Shown here: positions 22,680 to 32,034 of the stretch, one piece after another | How the letters are laid out: each line of letters opens with the position of its first letter | How positions within the stretch are numbered: the first letter of the stretch is position 1 | DNA from: Salinicola acroporae | Lineage (GTDB): Bacteria; Pseudomonadota; Gammaproteobacteria; Pseudomonadales; Halomonadaceae | NCBI RefSeq assembly: GCF_003206615.1 | Contig: NZ_PZJW01000010.1 | Location: forward strand, 160,697-224,696 | Reading direction: 5' to 3' | DNA: 64,000 nucleotides | Program-made: the position numbers and the translations under genes | The notes under the pieces: generated by a model | The model's database searches: none | What the model was told of the DNA's origin: nothing | The model's input: only the letters and a program-made list of their open reading frames with translations

Positions 22680-23579
22680 ATGGATCGACTGCAAGCGATG
22701 CAGGTTTTCCGCGCGGTCATCGACGCCGGAAGTTTTGCCGGCGGCGCTCGGCGCCTGGGCGTTTCCAATGCCATGGTCAGCAAGCAGGTTTCCCGGCTCG
22801 AGGAGATGCTGGGCGTGCGGCTGCTGGTGCGGACCACGCGGCGCCTGCAGTTGACCGCCGAGGGCGAGCGCTACCTGACCACCGTCGTTCGTCTGCTCGA
22901 CGAACTTCAGGAACTGGAGGCTGGCATTGGCGAGCAGCGCGGCGAGATTCGTGGCCGACTGCGGCTATCCGCGCCGGTGGATTTCGGGGCGCGCTCATTG
23001 ATGCCGGCGCTGCAGGCCTTCGAGGCGGCGCACCCGGCGGTGTCGCTCGACCTGGTGCTGGAGGATCGCCGCGTCGATCCGCTGGCGGAGGATTTCGATC
23101 TTGTCGTGCGCATCGGCGAGCTGGAGGATTCCAGCTTGATCGCGCGACCCTTGATGCAGATCCCGATGCACCTCTATGCGTCGCCCGGCTATCTCCAGCG
23201 CTATGGCACGCCCCGTCATCCCCAGGATCTTCGGGACCACCGTTGTCTGCACTATACCCTGTCGAGACACGGTCTCTACTGGCCGTTCCGGGTCGACGGC
23301 GAGATCTACCGTTTCCGGCTGCAACCGGCACTCTCCTGCAACAACGGCAGAGCGCTGATCGAGGCCGCGGTACTCGGTATGGGATTGACCTTGAAACCGG
23401 CATCCCTGGCCGCGCCGGAAGAGCGGGCCGGGCAACTGGTGCGCGTGCTCGAAGCGTTCGAAATGCCGCCGCTCGATATCCATCTCCTGTACGCCGAACG
23501 TGACTACATGCCGGCGCGCCTACGCGCCTTGATCGAGGCCCTGCTCGGCTATTTCGGCGACGGTCAGCCCTATGATTGA
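22680..23579 (+). CDS. LysR-family transcriptional regulator
   Basis: A 299-residue regulator. The N-terminal winged helix-turn-helix reads MQVFRAVIDAGSFAGGARRLGVSNAMVSKQVSRLEEMLGVRLLVRTTRRLQLT (about 6-60), placing it in the AaeR/DsdC-like clade with a VSKQVSRLE recognition helix. The substrate-binding domain spans about 90-295. It overlaps murI by 8 nt on the same strand, so it is probably cotranscribed with it. The effector is unknown. Confidence 0.92.
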   Translation: MDRLQAMQVFRAVIDAGSFAGGARRLGVSNAMVSKQVSRLEEMLGVRLLVRTTRRLQLTAEGERYLTTVVRLLDELQELEAGIGEQRGEIRGRLRLSAPVDFGARSLMPALQAFEAAHPAVSLDLVLEDRRVDPLAEDFDLVVRIGELEDSSLIARPLMQIPMHLYASPGYLQRYGTPRHPQDLRDHRCLHYTLSRHGLYWPFRVDGEIYRFRLQPALSCNNGRALIEAAVLGMGLTLKPASLAAPEERAGQLVRVLEAFEMPPLDIHLLYAERDYMPARLRALIEALLGYFGDGQPYD

Positions 23580-24393
23580 CGCCTTGATATTCGATTCCGG
23601 TGTCGGCGGGCTCTCCGTCAGCGAGGAGATTCGCCGGCGGATACCGGACTGCTCGCTGGGCTATCTTTGCGACAACGCGGCGCTGCCCTACGGCACCCGG
23701 CGTGACGACTGGCTGATCGAGAGAATCGGCGCGGTCTGCGTGAGCGCGTGCGAACTGGCGCGACCCCGCGTGCTGGTGGTGGCTTGCAACACCGCCAGCA
23801 CATTGGCCCTGGCGGCGTTGAGGGCGCGGCTACCGATACCGGTCATCGGCACCGTCCCGGCCATCAAGCCAGCGGCAGAAGCCTCCCGCAGCCGGACGAT
23901 CGGCCTGCTCGCCACTGGCGCGACCGTCCATCGGCCATACCTGGACCGGCTGATCGCCGATCATGCACCGGATTGCCGGGTGGTACGCGTGGCGGCTGAC
24001 GCCCTGGTTATCCAGGCCGAAACCTACCTCGCGGGCAAGGCGCTCGATGCCCGCGCGCTTCAGGTAGCCATTGCGCCATTGAAAGCGGCGGCGGGCCTCG
24101 ATGTCGTGGTGCTGGGGTGCACGCACTTCCCGTTGCTGCGAGGGCTGCTCGAACCGCTGATGCCCGACAGGCTGTGGATCGACTCCGGGGCGGCAATCGC
24201 CCGTCGACTGAGTCAGGTGCTGGGCGATACCCGGTCGATCCCTGCGCCGCCAGGCGAGGCGCCCAGCTGGGCCACGGCGCCCCAGGTCCCGAGTCTGGGA
24301 CCAATCCTGAGGCGTTTCGGTTACTCGTCGCCGTTGGCTTTGGAGATCACTCAGCCGGCGGTCGCCACCCCGTTTCATGAACCATCGCACTAA
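23572..24393 (+). CDS. murI: glutamate racemase
   Basis: A 273-residue Asp/Glu racemase supplying D-glutamate for peptidoglycan. Motifs are FDSGVGGLSV (about 7-16), CDNAALPYG, the first catalytic Cys in VACNTAST (about 64-71), and the second in VLGCTHFPLL (about 178-187). The start overlaps the upstream LysR gene by 8 nt. It is slightly divergent from the enterobacterial type but retains both catalytic cysteines. Confidence 0.9.
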   Translation: MIDALIFDSGVGGLSVSEEIRRRIPDCSLGYLCDNAALPYGTRRDDWLIERIGAVCVSACELARPRVLVVACNTASTLALAALRARLPIPVIGTVPAIKPAAEASRSRTIGLLATGATVHRPYLDRLIADHAPDCRVVRVAADALVIQAETYLAGKALDARALQVAIAPLKAAAGLDVVVLGCTHFPLLRGLLEPLMPDRLWIDSGAAIARRLSQVLGDTRSIPAPPGEAPSWATAPQVPSLGPILRRFGYSSPLALEITQPAVATPFHEPSH

Positions 24394-24414
24394 TTTTGTC
24401 CGAGGATTTCTGGT

Positions 24415-25539
24415 TTGGTGATTTTCGATATCGATCCCTCGCGTTACGACGCCCAGCTCGAGGCCAAGCGCGAGCGCATCGAGCGTCAATTCGCTCGCTT
24501 TTCGCCACCGCCGCTGGAGGTGTTCGCCTCGCCGCCATCCCACTATCGGATGCGCGCTGAGTTCCGTATCTGGCACGAGGGAGACGATCTTTTCTACGCG
24601 ATGTTCGAGGCCGACCCGGAGGCACCGCTTCAGCGAGGCCGAGTCGCCCAGCGCGTCGTCCGCGTCGACCGGTTTCCGGTCGCCAGCGAGCGCATCAACG
24701 AACTGATGCCGCGTCTGCTCGACGCGATTCGTGACGAGCCGCTGATGCGGCGCAAGCTGTTCCAGGTAGAGTTTCTCACTACCTTGAGCGGGGAGGCGCT
24801 GGTCACGATGATCTACCACAAACCGCTGGGAGATGAGTGGGAATCGCAAGCCCGCGAGCTCCAGGCCCGGCTCGGGGTGTCGTTGATCGGGCGTTCCCGC
24901 AAGCAGCGGCTGGTGCTGGATCGCGACCACGTCTGGGAGCGACTCGAGGTGGATGGCCGGGAGCTTCATTATCAGCAGGTCGAGAACAGCTTCACCCAGC
25001 CCAATGCCGAGATCTGTCGTGCCATGCTGCACTGGGCCCGCGACGTCACCGCCGATAGTCAGGGGGATCTGGTCGAGCTTTACTGCGGCAACGGCAATTT
25101 CACGGTGGCGCTGGCACAAAATTTCCGGCGCGTGGTCGCCACCGAGATCTCGCGAACGTCGGTCGCATCGGCGCAGGCCAACCTCGACGCCAATGGTATC
25201 GACAACGTCCATGTGGCGCGGATGTCGGCAGAGGAGTTCGCCCTGGCGCTGAGTGGCGAGAAGCAGGGGCGACGTGTCGCCGCCATGGGGCTCGCCGAGT
25301 GCGACTTCTCCACCGTGCTGGTTGACCCGCCGAGGGCGGGGCTGGATGCCGACAGCTGTGCGCCGCTGATGCGCTATTCCCGCATCGTCTATATTTCATG
25401 CAACCCCGATACGCTGGCCACCAACCTGGAGCAACTGACCCGTACCCATCGCGTGATTCGGATGGCGCTGTTTGACCAATTCCCGTGGACGGACCACTGT
25501 GAGTGCGGGGTGCTGCTCGAGCGCCTGCCTTCGGCGTGA
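24415..25539 (+). CDS. trmA: tRNA (uracil-5-)-methyltransferase TrmA
   Basis: A 374-residue SAM-dependent enzyme forming m5U54 (ribothymidine) in the T-loop of tRNAs. Motifs are SHYRMRAEFRIWH (about 42), ENSFTQPN, the SAM motif ELYCGNGNFTVALA (about 221), VDPPRAGLD (about 302), and the catalytic Cys in YISCNPDTL (about 325). The start codon is either TTG 24415 or GTG 24418; GAGG upstream is compatible with both. Full length. Confidence 0.95.
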   Translation: MVIFDIDPSRYDAQLEAKRERIERQFARFSPPPLEVFASPPSHYRMRAEFRIWHEGDDLFYAMFEADPEAPLQRGRVAQRVVRVDRFPVASERINELMPRLLDAIRDEPLMRRKLFQVEFLTTLSGEALVTMIYHKPLGDEWESQARELQARLGVSLIGRSRKQRLVLDRDHVWERLEVDGRELHYQQVENSFTQPNAEICRAMLHWARDVTADSQGDLVELYCGNGNFTVALAQNFRRVVATEISRTSVASAQANLDANGIDNVHVARMSAEEFALALSGEKQGRRVAAMGLAECDFSTVLVDPPRAGLDADSCAPLMRYSRIVYISCNPDTLATNLEQLTRTHRVIRMALFDQFPWTDHCECGVLLERLPSA

Positions 25540-25744
25540 GTCGAGGTGCGATGCCAGTCCGGACCGGGCCATCATCGCGGCTTGTCAACCGCCGATGCGG
25601 CCACGCAGCCCCGTCGTTGATGCATAACCGACATGTGTCATGACGAAGCTTCAATTGTGTAGGGCGCCATAGGGCGCTGGCGTAAGCTTCCAGCCTATTG
25701 AATGCGGCCGCCATGTTGACGGTCGATGCCAGCCGAGGTGATAG

Positions 25745-28700
25745 ATGCAACACGTCGCGATCGAGGGAAAAACGGAATTTCTGGAGCAGTTGCAGGAAAA
25801 ACTGTCCAAGCGGCTCCCCGAGGACAAGGTCAAGCGGATCACGGCGTTCGCCGAGGATCTCTACGCCACCGCGCCTTTCGAAGAGGCTGCGGACCGGCAG
25901 CTCGATGATATCTATGGCGCGACCCTGGCGGCCTGGCATTTCATGCGCACCTTCGATCCCGATGAAGCCAAGGTACGCGTCTTCAACCCCAGCTTCGAAT
26001 CGCACGGTTGGCAATCGCCGCACACGGTGGTCGCCGTCCTGCATCGCGATATGCCGTTCCTGGTCGATTCGGTGCGCATGGAACTCAACCGCCGCGGCCT
26101 CACGCTGCACGCGATCCACAACGCGGTGCTGGCGGTCGATCGCGATGCGCGCCACCACGCCACGCGAATTACCGGCACCCGGGCCAAGCAGGCGCCGGAG
26201 GCGCGCGAGTCGATCATCCTGATCGAGGTGGATCGTCACACCGACAGCGAGACACTGTCCGATCTCGAGCAGGGCTTGCGCGACGTGCTGCTGGACGTGC
26301 GGACGGCGGTCGCCGATTTCGATCCGATGTGCGACAAGGTCCGTGAAGTCATCGACGCGCTGGACGCCCATAAGCCGAGCGGTATCACCGCGGCGGATCA
26401 GAAGGAGACGGTGGCGTTCCTCAAATGGCTGCTCGACGAGCACTTCACGTTCCTCGGCTATGTCGAGAGCCGCTTCGTCGGCAGTGGCAAGAAAGCGCGC
26501 AGCGAGCGGGTCGATGGCAGCGAGCTCGGCGTGCTCAAGCTGGACCAGCCGCGCTACCGGGAGCCGGTGCGATTCGAGCCGGATGAAGGGACGGCGCTGC
26601 TGCACTTCGCCAAGAGCGCCTATCATGCGCGCGTGCATCGTCCGACCTATCCCGACTACATCGCCATCACACGCTACGATGCCAAGGGCAAGGCGGTCGG
26701 CGAGTGGCGCTTCTTCGGGCTGTTCACATCGTTGGTCTACAATGAATCGCCGCGCACCGTACCGATCCTGCGCCGCAAGGTCCAGGCGGTCATCGACGCG
26801 GCCGGGGTCAATCCGAAAGGGCACAACGGCAAGCTGCTGCTGCAGGTGCTGGAAGTGCACCCTCGTGACGACCTGTTCCAGAGTTCCACCGAGGAGCTGA
26901 GCCGAACCGCGTTCGGCATTCTCAACATCCGTGAGCGTCGGCGGGTGCGTCTTTTCATTCGCGAGGACCGGGCTGGCCAGTTCTATTCCTGCCTGGTGTT
27001 CGTACCGCGGGATATCTTCTCGACGGACCTGCGTCTGCGCATCCAGAAACTGCTCTGCGAGGAGCTCGATGCGACCTTCGCCGACTTCAATCCCTATCTC
27101 TCGGAGTCGATCCTGGCGCGCATCCAGTTCACGCTGCGTTTCAACGGCGACAAGCCCGTCGATTTCGACAGTCGTGCACTGGAGAAGAAAGTCATCAACC
27201 TGGCCCGCAACTGGCGCGAGGAGCTGCACGGTGCGTTGATCGAGGCGCTGGGCGAGGAGGCGGGCAACCGTCAGGCCCAGGCCTTCCGCGATGCTTTCCC
27301 CAGCAGCTACCGCGATGACTTCTCGGCACGCACCGCCGCCAACGACATCCGGCATCTCGAGGCACTCGACGAGGGCGCCCCGATCGGGGTCAGCCTCTAT
27401 CACCTGGCGGAGAGCGCCGCCGGTAGCGTCAATCTCAAGCTCTACCATCAGGATACGCCGATTCCGCTCTCCGACATGCTGCCGGTGCTCGAGAATCTGG
27501 GCCTGCGCGTCATCAGCGAGCGGCCCTACCGTATCGCCAGCGGCCAGCAGACCTACTGGATTCACGATTTCACCTTCGAGTATCGCGGCTTGGGCGATGT
27601 CGACCTGGGCGACATGCGCGACAACTTCATCGACGCCTTCACCAGGATCTGGGTCGGTGATGCGGAGAACGATACCTACAACCGGTTGATCATCGGCGCC
27701 GACCTGGAGTGGCGCCAGGTCGCCGTGCTGCGAGCCTACGCGCGCTACATGAAGCAGCTGCGGATCGGGCTCTCGCAGGCCTACATCGCCAATACGCTGG
27801 CGGCCCATGCCGACATCACCCGAGGGCTCTCGCGACTGTTCACGCTGCGCTTCGCCCCTGAACTGGAGTCGGAGTCGCGAGAGGCGCAGTGCCAGAGTTG
27901 TATCGACGAGCTCAACGCCATGCTCGACCAGGTCGCCAGCCTCAACGATGACCTGTTGCTGCGTCGCTACGTCGACCTGATCCTGGCGACCGTGCGCACC
28001 AATTTCTTCCAGCCACGCGAGGATGGCAGCGCCAAGGAGTACATCTCGTTCAAGCTGGAGCCGAGCAAGGTGCCCGGCATGCCCAAGCCGCGGCCGATGT
28101 TCGAGGTCTTCGTCTATTCGCCGAGGATGGAAGGCGTCCACCTGCGTGGTGGCAAGGTCGCCCGAGGCGGCCTGCGCTGGTCGGACCGCAACGAGGATTT
28201 TCGCACCGAGATCCTGGGCCTGATGAAGGCGCAGCAGGTCAAGAACTCGGTCATTGTCCCGGTCGGCGCCAAGGGGGGCTTCATCTGCAAGCGCATGCCG
28301 GAAAATGCCGATCGCGACGCGATCCAGGCCGAGGGGGTCGAGTGCTACCGGATCCTGATCCGCGGCCTGCTCGACATCACCGACAATCTCGACGGCACCA
28401 CGGTCGTCCCGCCGCGCACCGTGGTGCGCCACGATCCGGACGATCCCTACCTGGTGGTGGCGGCGGACAAGGGGACGGCGACCTTTTCCGACTACGCCAA
28501 CGCGATCTCGATCGAGTACGACTTCTGGCTGCGTGACGCTTTCGCCTCCGGCGGCGCCCAGGGCTACGACCACAAAGGGATGGCGATCACCGCTCGCGGC
28601 GCGTGGGAGTCGGTCAAACGTCACTTCCGGGAGATGGGTCTGAATACCCAGAAGGAGACTTTCAGCGTGCTCGGGATCGGTGACATGGCTGGCGATGTCT

Positions 28701-30568
28701 TCGGCAATGGCATGCTGCTGTCGGACAAGATTCTGCTGGTGGGCGCTTTCAATCACCGGCACATCTTCGTCGACCCGAATCCCGACGCCGCCAAGTCCTT
28801 CGTCGAGCGCAAGCGGCTGTTTGCGCAGCCGCGCTCGAGCTGGTCGGACTACGACGAGAAGTTGATCTCCGAAGGTGGCGGCGTCTTCTCCCGTGATGCC
28901 AAGTCGGTTCCCATCTCCGCGGCGATGAAGAAGGTCTTCGGCATCAAGGCGGACAAGCTGTCGCCCAACGACCTGATCAACGCGATGCTCAAGTCCAAGG
29001 TCGATCTGATCTGGAACGGCGGCATCGGCACCTATGTCAAGGCTGCCAGCGAGAGCCACGCCGACGTCGGCGACAAGGCCAACGACGGCCTGCGTATCGA
29101 TGGCCGGGAGCTCAACTGCCGTGTGGTCGGTGAGGGCGGCAACCTGGGGCTGACCCAGCGTGGCCGGATGGAGGCCGCGGAGAAGGGGATTCGCGTCAAC
29201 ACCGACTTCATCGATAACGCCGGCGGCGTCAACTGCTCGGACCACGAGGTCAATATCAAGATTCTGCTGGACGGCATCGTCCAGCGCGGCGACATGACCG
29301 AGAAGCAGCGTAACCAGTTGCTGGTCGAGATGACCCAGGAGGTTGGTGAGCTGGTCGTGCGGGACAACTACCGCCAGACCCAGGCGCTGTCGCTCTCCGA
29401 GCTGCAGTCGAAAGAGGGGCTGGGGCCGTACCGCCGGTTCATCAACGAGCTGGAGGCGGCCGGCAGCCTCGACCGGGAACTCGAGTTCCTGCCAAGCGAC
29501 GAGCAGTTGATCGAGCGCAGCAACAACGACGGTGGGCTCACGCTGCCGGAATTGAGCGTGTTGATCTCCTACGCCAAGAGCACGCTCAAGAGCGATCTGA
29601 TCGCGGCGGAGCTGCCCTCCGATTTGCCGTTGCAGCAGCACGTGACGAGAGCGTTCCCCGAGACGCTGGCGGAGCGCTATCCGGACGACCTCTACCAGCA
29701 TCGCCTCAAGCGCGAGATCGTGGCGACCCAGATCGCCAACGATCTGGTCGACCACATGGGGATCACCTTTGTGCGTCAGTTACGCGACTCCACCGGCGCA
29801 TCGCGGGTCGAGATCGCCCAAGCCTACGTCATCGCCCGCGACAGTTTCGGCTTGAACCAGCTATGGGAACAGATCGAGGCGCTGGATTATCGTGTCGACA
29901 GCCAGACCCAGTACGCCATGATGCTCGACCTGATGCGGCTGTTGCGTCGGGCGACACGCTGGTTCCTGCGTCACCGGGGCTCGATCGGCGTCAAGGAGTG
30001 CGTCGAGCAGTATGCGCCCCAGCTGGCACAGCTACAGGAAGATATCGGCAACCGGCTCAGTGGCGACGAGCGTGCAGCCTGGAGCCAGCGCCGGGATGCG
30101 CTGGTCAAGGCGAAGGTGCCGGAAGGTCTGGCCTCGATCGTTGCCGCCGCTTCCAGCCTGTATGCTGGACTGGGGATCATCCAGGCCGCGCGTACCAGTG
30201 GCGAGAAGATCCAGCGGGTCGCGGAGACCTACTACACGATCGGCCAGCGGCTGGAGCTGCCGCGGATGATGCAGCAGATCAACAGCCTGGAAGTGCGTGA
30301 CAGCTGGCAGGCGCAGGCGCGGGAAACGTTCCGCGATGACCTCGATCGCCAGCAGTTGGCGCTGACGGTCAAGGTATTGGGCATGTCGGATGCCCCGCGC
30401 GAGATCGAACCCCGGGTCGAGCACTGGCAGGAGTTGCACTCGCCACTGTTCGATCGCTGGAATGCCCTGTTGGTAGAGATCGACTCGGGCTCCCAGATCA
30501 GCTTTCCGCTGGTCGCCGTGGCCATCCGGGAACTGGTCGACCTTGCCGAGAGCGAAAGCGAGGGCTAA
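25745..30568 (+). CDS. gdhB: NAD-specific glutamate dehydrogenase, 180-kDa class (GDH-180)
   Basis: A 1607-residue enzyme that deaminates glutamate to 2-oxoglutarate with NAD+. Large regulatory N-terminal ACT-like regions (about 1-700) precede the catalytic core near 770-1180. The core includes GGKVARGGLRWSDR, ILGLMKAQQVKNSVIVPVGAKGG and the nucleotide-binding GIGDMAGDVFGNGML. The C-terminal helical domain completes the L-GDH_II class architecture. The start has GAGGTGAT immediately upstream. Flanking intergenic regions suggest a single-gene unit. Confidence 0.96.
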   Translation: MQHVAIEGKTEFLEQLQEKLSKRLPEDKVKRITAFAEDLYATAPFEEAADRQLDDIYGATLAAWHFMRTFDPDEAKVRVFNPSFESHGWQSPHTVVAVLHRDMPFLVDSVRMELNRRGLTLHAIHNAVLAVDRDARHHATRITGTRAKQAPEARESIILIEVDRHTDSETLSDLEQGLRDVLLDVRTAVADFDPMCDKVREVIDALDAHKPSGITAADQKETVAFLKWLLDEHFTFLGYVESRFVGSGKKARSERVDGSELGVLKLDQPRYREPVRFEPDEGTALLHFAKSAYHARVHRPTYPDYIAITRYDAKGKAVGEWRFFGLFTSLVYNESPRTVPILRRKVQAVIDAAGVNPKGHNGKLLLQVLEVHPRDDLFQSSTEELSRTAFGILNIRERRRVRLFIREDRAGQFYSCLVFVPRDIFSTDLRLRIQKLLCEELDATFADFNPYLSESILARIQFTLRFNGDKPVDFDSRALEKKVINLARNWREELHGALIEALGEEAGNRQAQAFRDAFPSSYRDDFSARTAANDIRHLEALDEGAPIGVSLYHLAESAAGSVNLKLYHQDTPIPLSDMLPVLENLGLRVISERPYRIASGQQTYWIHDFTFEYRGLGDVDLGDMRDNFIDAFTRIWVGDAENDTYNRLIIGADLEWRQVAVLRAYARYMKQLRIGLSQAYIANTLAAHADITRGLSRLFTLRFAPELESESREAQCQSCIDELNAMLDQVASLNDDLLLRRYVDLILATVRTNFFQPREDGSAKEYISFKLEPSKVPGMPKPRPMFEVFVYSPRMEGVHLRGGKVARGGLRWSDRNEDFRTEILGLMKAQQVKNSVIVPVGAKGGFICKRMPENADRDAIQAEGVECYRILIRGLLDITDNLDGTTVVPPRTVVRHDPDDPYLVVAADKGTATFSDYANAISIEYDFWLRDAFASGGAQGYDHKGMAITARGAWESVKRHFREMGLNTQKETFSVLGIGDMAGDVFGNGMLLSDKILLVGAFNHRHIFVDPNPDAAKSFVERKRLFAQPRSSWSDYDEKLISEGGGVFSRDAKSVPISAAMKKVFGIKADKLSPNDLINAMLKSKVDLIWNGGIGTYVKAASESHADVGDKANDGLRIDGRELNCRVVGEGGNLGLTQRGRMEAAEKGIRVNTDFIDNAGGVNCSDHEVNIKILLDGIVQRGDMTEKQRNQLLVEMTQEVGELVVRDNYRQTQALSLSELQSKEGLGPYRRFINELEAAGSLDRELEFLPSDEQLIERSNNDGGLTLPELSVLISYAKSTLKSDLIAAELPSDLPLQQHVTRAFPETLAERYPDDLYQHRLKREIVATQIANDLVDHMGITFVRQLRDSTGASRVEIAQAYVIARDSFGLNQLWEQIEALDYRVDSQTQYAMMLDLMRLLRRATRWFLRHRGSIGVKECVEQYAPQLAQLQEDIGNRLSGDERAAWSQRRDALVKAKVPEGLASIVAAASSLYAGLGIIQAARTSGEKIQRVAETYYTIGQRLELPRMMQQINSLEVRDSWQAQARETFRDDLDRQQLALTVKVLGMSDAPREIEPRVEHWQELHSPLFDRWNALLVEIDSGSQISFPLVAVAIRELVDLAESESEG

Positions 30569-30580
30569 GGTGGCCTGCAG

Positions 30581-30606
30581 GCCGGGCGGCAGCAATGCCG
30601 CCCGGC
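30581..30606 (+). terminator. hairpin after glutamate dehydrogenase
   Basis: 11-bp perfect stem GCCGGGCGGCA with a GCAA tetraloop, 12 nt after the stop. It has no T-run but is very stable. Confidence 0.6.
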
Positions 30607-30608
30607 AT

Positions 30609-30654
30609 CGATGCACTGCCTCGTCGGTTACCATGTCGGCAAGGCAGTGCATCG
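30609..30654 (+). repeat. 13-bp inverted repeat in the leader of the next gene
   Basis: CGATGCACTGCCT at 30609-30621 and its reverse complement at 30642-30654 enclose a 20-nt loop. It lies between gdhB and the secreted protein gene; it could be a second terminator arm, an operator or part of a leader structure. Confidence 0.5.
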
Positions 30655-30759
30655 GCTATTCAGCACGGAGGCGCTCTCCCAGGCCCTTTAAGGTGCCTCG
30701 GGGAGCGTCTCTGTTATGCTTCGGCTCCGATTCGGTCGCAGAGTGCAGAGAGAGGCCCC

Positions 30760-31860
30760 ATGAAGTATCGCGCGTTTTCCACCCTTATCTTGGCCGTCGG
30801 TGTCGCCACCGCGCTGCCCGCCGTGGCGCAGAGCGAGGCGCTCAAGCAGGCACAGGCCGCAGCCGCCAAGGTCGACCTGACCAGCTTCTTCAAGTCCAGC
30901 TCCGATGCCCGCAGCCAGAGCTTCTTCTTCGGTGGCGTGCAGCAGCACCCGTTCACCGTCGACGATGCCGGACGCTACCGCTTCACCAGTTCGACCCTGC
31001 CGGGCGAATCCCAGGACTACCGCATCAAGGCCACGCTGATCGACGCCAACGGCAACGTCCTGGCCAAGAGTAGCGGGCTTGGCAACACCGGTGGTCTGGA
31101 GATGGAGCAGCGGCTCGAGCCGGGCAACTACACGCTGCAGGTCTCGGGGCAGAAGTTCGGCAGCACCAAGACCGGCGGTAACAGCTTCAACATTCAGGTC
31201 GATGCGCTGGACGCCAGTGGCAAGGTGATCACCGCCGACCAGGGCGGGGTCGATAACGGTGGTGGCATCATGTTCGGTGGTCCCGGCAGCAGCGGCCGCA
31301 CCACTGCCTTCGTCGACGACAAGGACGATGTGGCGACGCTCAGCGCGCCGGGACGTGAAGCGGCTGGTGCGGTTGCCGGTGGCGCGGCCGCTGGCACCAG
31401 CGAGGCCGCACCCAAGGGCCCCGACTTCGGCACCGCCAATACCGGTTCGGCGGCCAAGCCGGCGACGGCCGGGCAGGCCAGCGCGCCGACCGGTGCCCCC
31501 GCCCGCGAGCGTCAACAGGCGCCGCTGCCGAGCAGCTTCGACGAGATCGTCTCCGACGTCAAAGTGCTGCAGCAGGGCGAAGTGCTCACCTTCGATGTTG
31601 CCCAGGCCGGTACGGTCTCCGTCACCAGCTCGACCTTCCCCGGTCACGAAGGCAGCTTCCGCCTTCAGGCCAAGGTGCTCGACGCCGATGGTCGCACGGT
31701 GGCGAGTGACGAGGGCTCGCTGGCCGATGGTAACTTCGATATCAAGACCGAGCTCCAGCCCGGCCGCTATCGAGTCTGGGTCAAGGGCCAGCGGTTCGGC
31801 TCGGCGATGAACTCGGTCAACAACTACACCCTGCGCGTACAGCAGCTCGATTCACGGTAA
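30760..31860 (+). CDS. secreted protein with two copies of a beta-rich domain, unknown function
   Basis: A 366-residue protein with a clear signal peptide (MKYRAFSTLILAVGVATALPAVAQ). Two homologous segments occur at about 48-150 and about 262-364. They share the pattern F-V-x-AG-Y-FTSSTLPGES / VSVTSSTFPGHEG, then KATLIDANGNVLA / AKVLDADGRTVA, then LEPGNYTLQVSGQKFGS / LQPGRYRVWVKGQRFGS. A low-complexity Gly/Ala/Pro linker joins them. The fold looks like a PPC-type beta sandwich. It is probably periplasmic or exported. The start has GAGAGAGG upstream; longer in-frame starts lack a signal peptide. Confidence 0.8.
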   Translation: MKYRAFSTLILAVGVATALPAVAQSEALKQAQAAAAKVDLTSFFKSSSDARSQSFFFGGVQQHPFTVDDAGRYRFTSSTLPGESQDYRIKATLIDANGNVLAKSSGLGNTGGLEMEQRLEPGNYTLQVSGQKFGSTKTGGNSFNIQVDALDASGKVITADQGGVDNGGGIMFGGPGSSGRTTAFVDDKDDVATLSAPGREAAGAVAGGAAAGTSEAAPKGPDFGTANTGSAAKPATAGQASAPTGAPARERQQAPLPSSFDEIVSDVKVLQQGEVLTFDVAQAGTVSVTSSTFPGHEGSFRLQAKVLDADGRTVASDEGSLADGNFDIKTELQPGRYRVWVKGQRFGSAMNSVNNYTLRVQQLDSR

Positions 31861-31883
31861 CCCACGCCTCTTCGCGGCACGAT

Positions 31884-31905
31884 ACCCGGCGCCTCGGCGC
31901 CGGGT
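31884..31905 (+). terminator. hairpin after the duplicated-domain protein gene
   Basis: 10-bp inverted repeat ACCCGGCGCC/GGCGCCGGGT with a very short loop, 23 nt after the stop. The downstream sequence is only weakly T-rich. Confidence 0.55.
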
Positions 31906-32034
31906 TCGTCGTTCAGGGACAGGGGAACCACTCCCCAGCGTGCGAGTCGTCCGCCGCGAGTTCGTCCCGAGACGCCAAGGTGGGATATACTCCTCCGCCG
32001 TCACGGATTCCCTTTGTTACCGACGAGACTTCCC

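Noticed and set aside
24415..25539. Possibility that trmA was rlmD or another m5U methyltransferase
   Set aside because: The N-terminus lacks a TRAM domain and iron-sulphur Cys motif, and the sequence follows TrmA closely throughout.
25100..29755. 1551-codon open frame on the minus strand opposite glutamate dehydrogenase
   Set aside because: It lies exactly antisense to a full-length, recognisable enzyme; its translation is low-complexity and matches nothing. Long antisense frames are common in GC-rich genes where codon third positions exclude stops.
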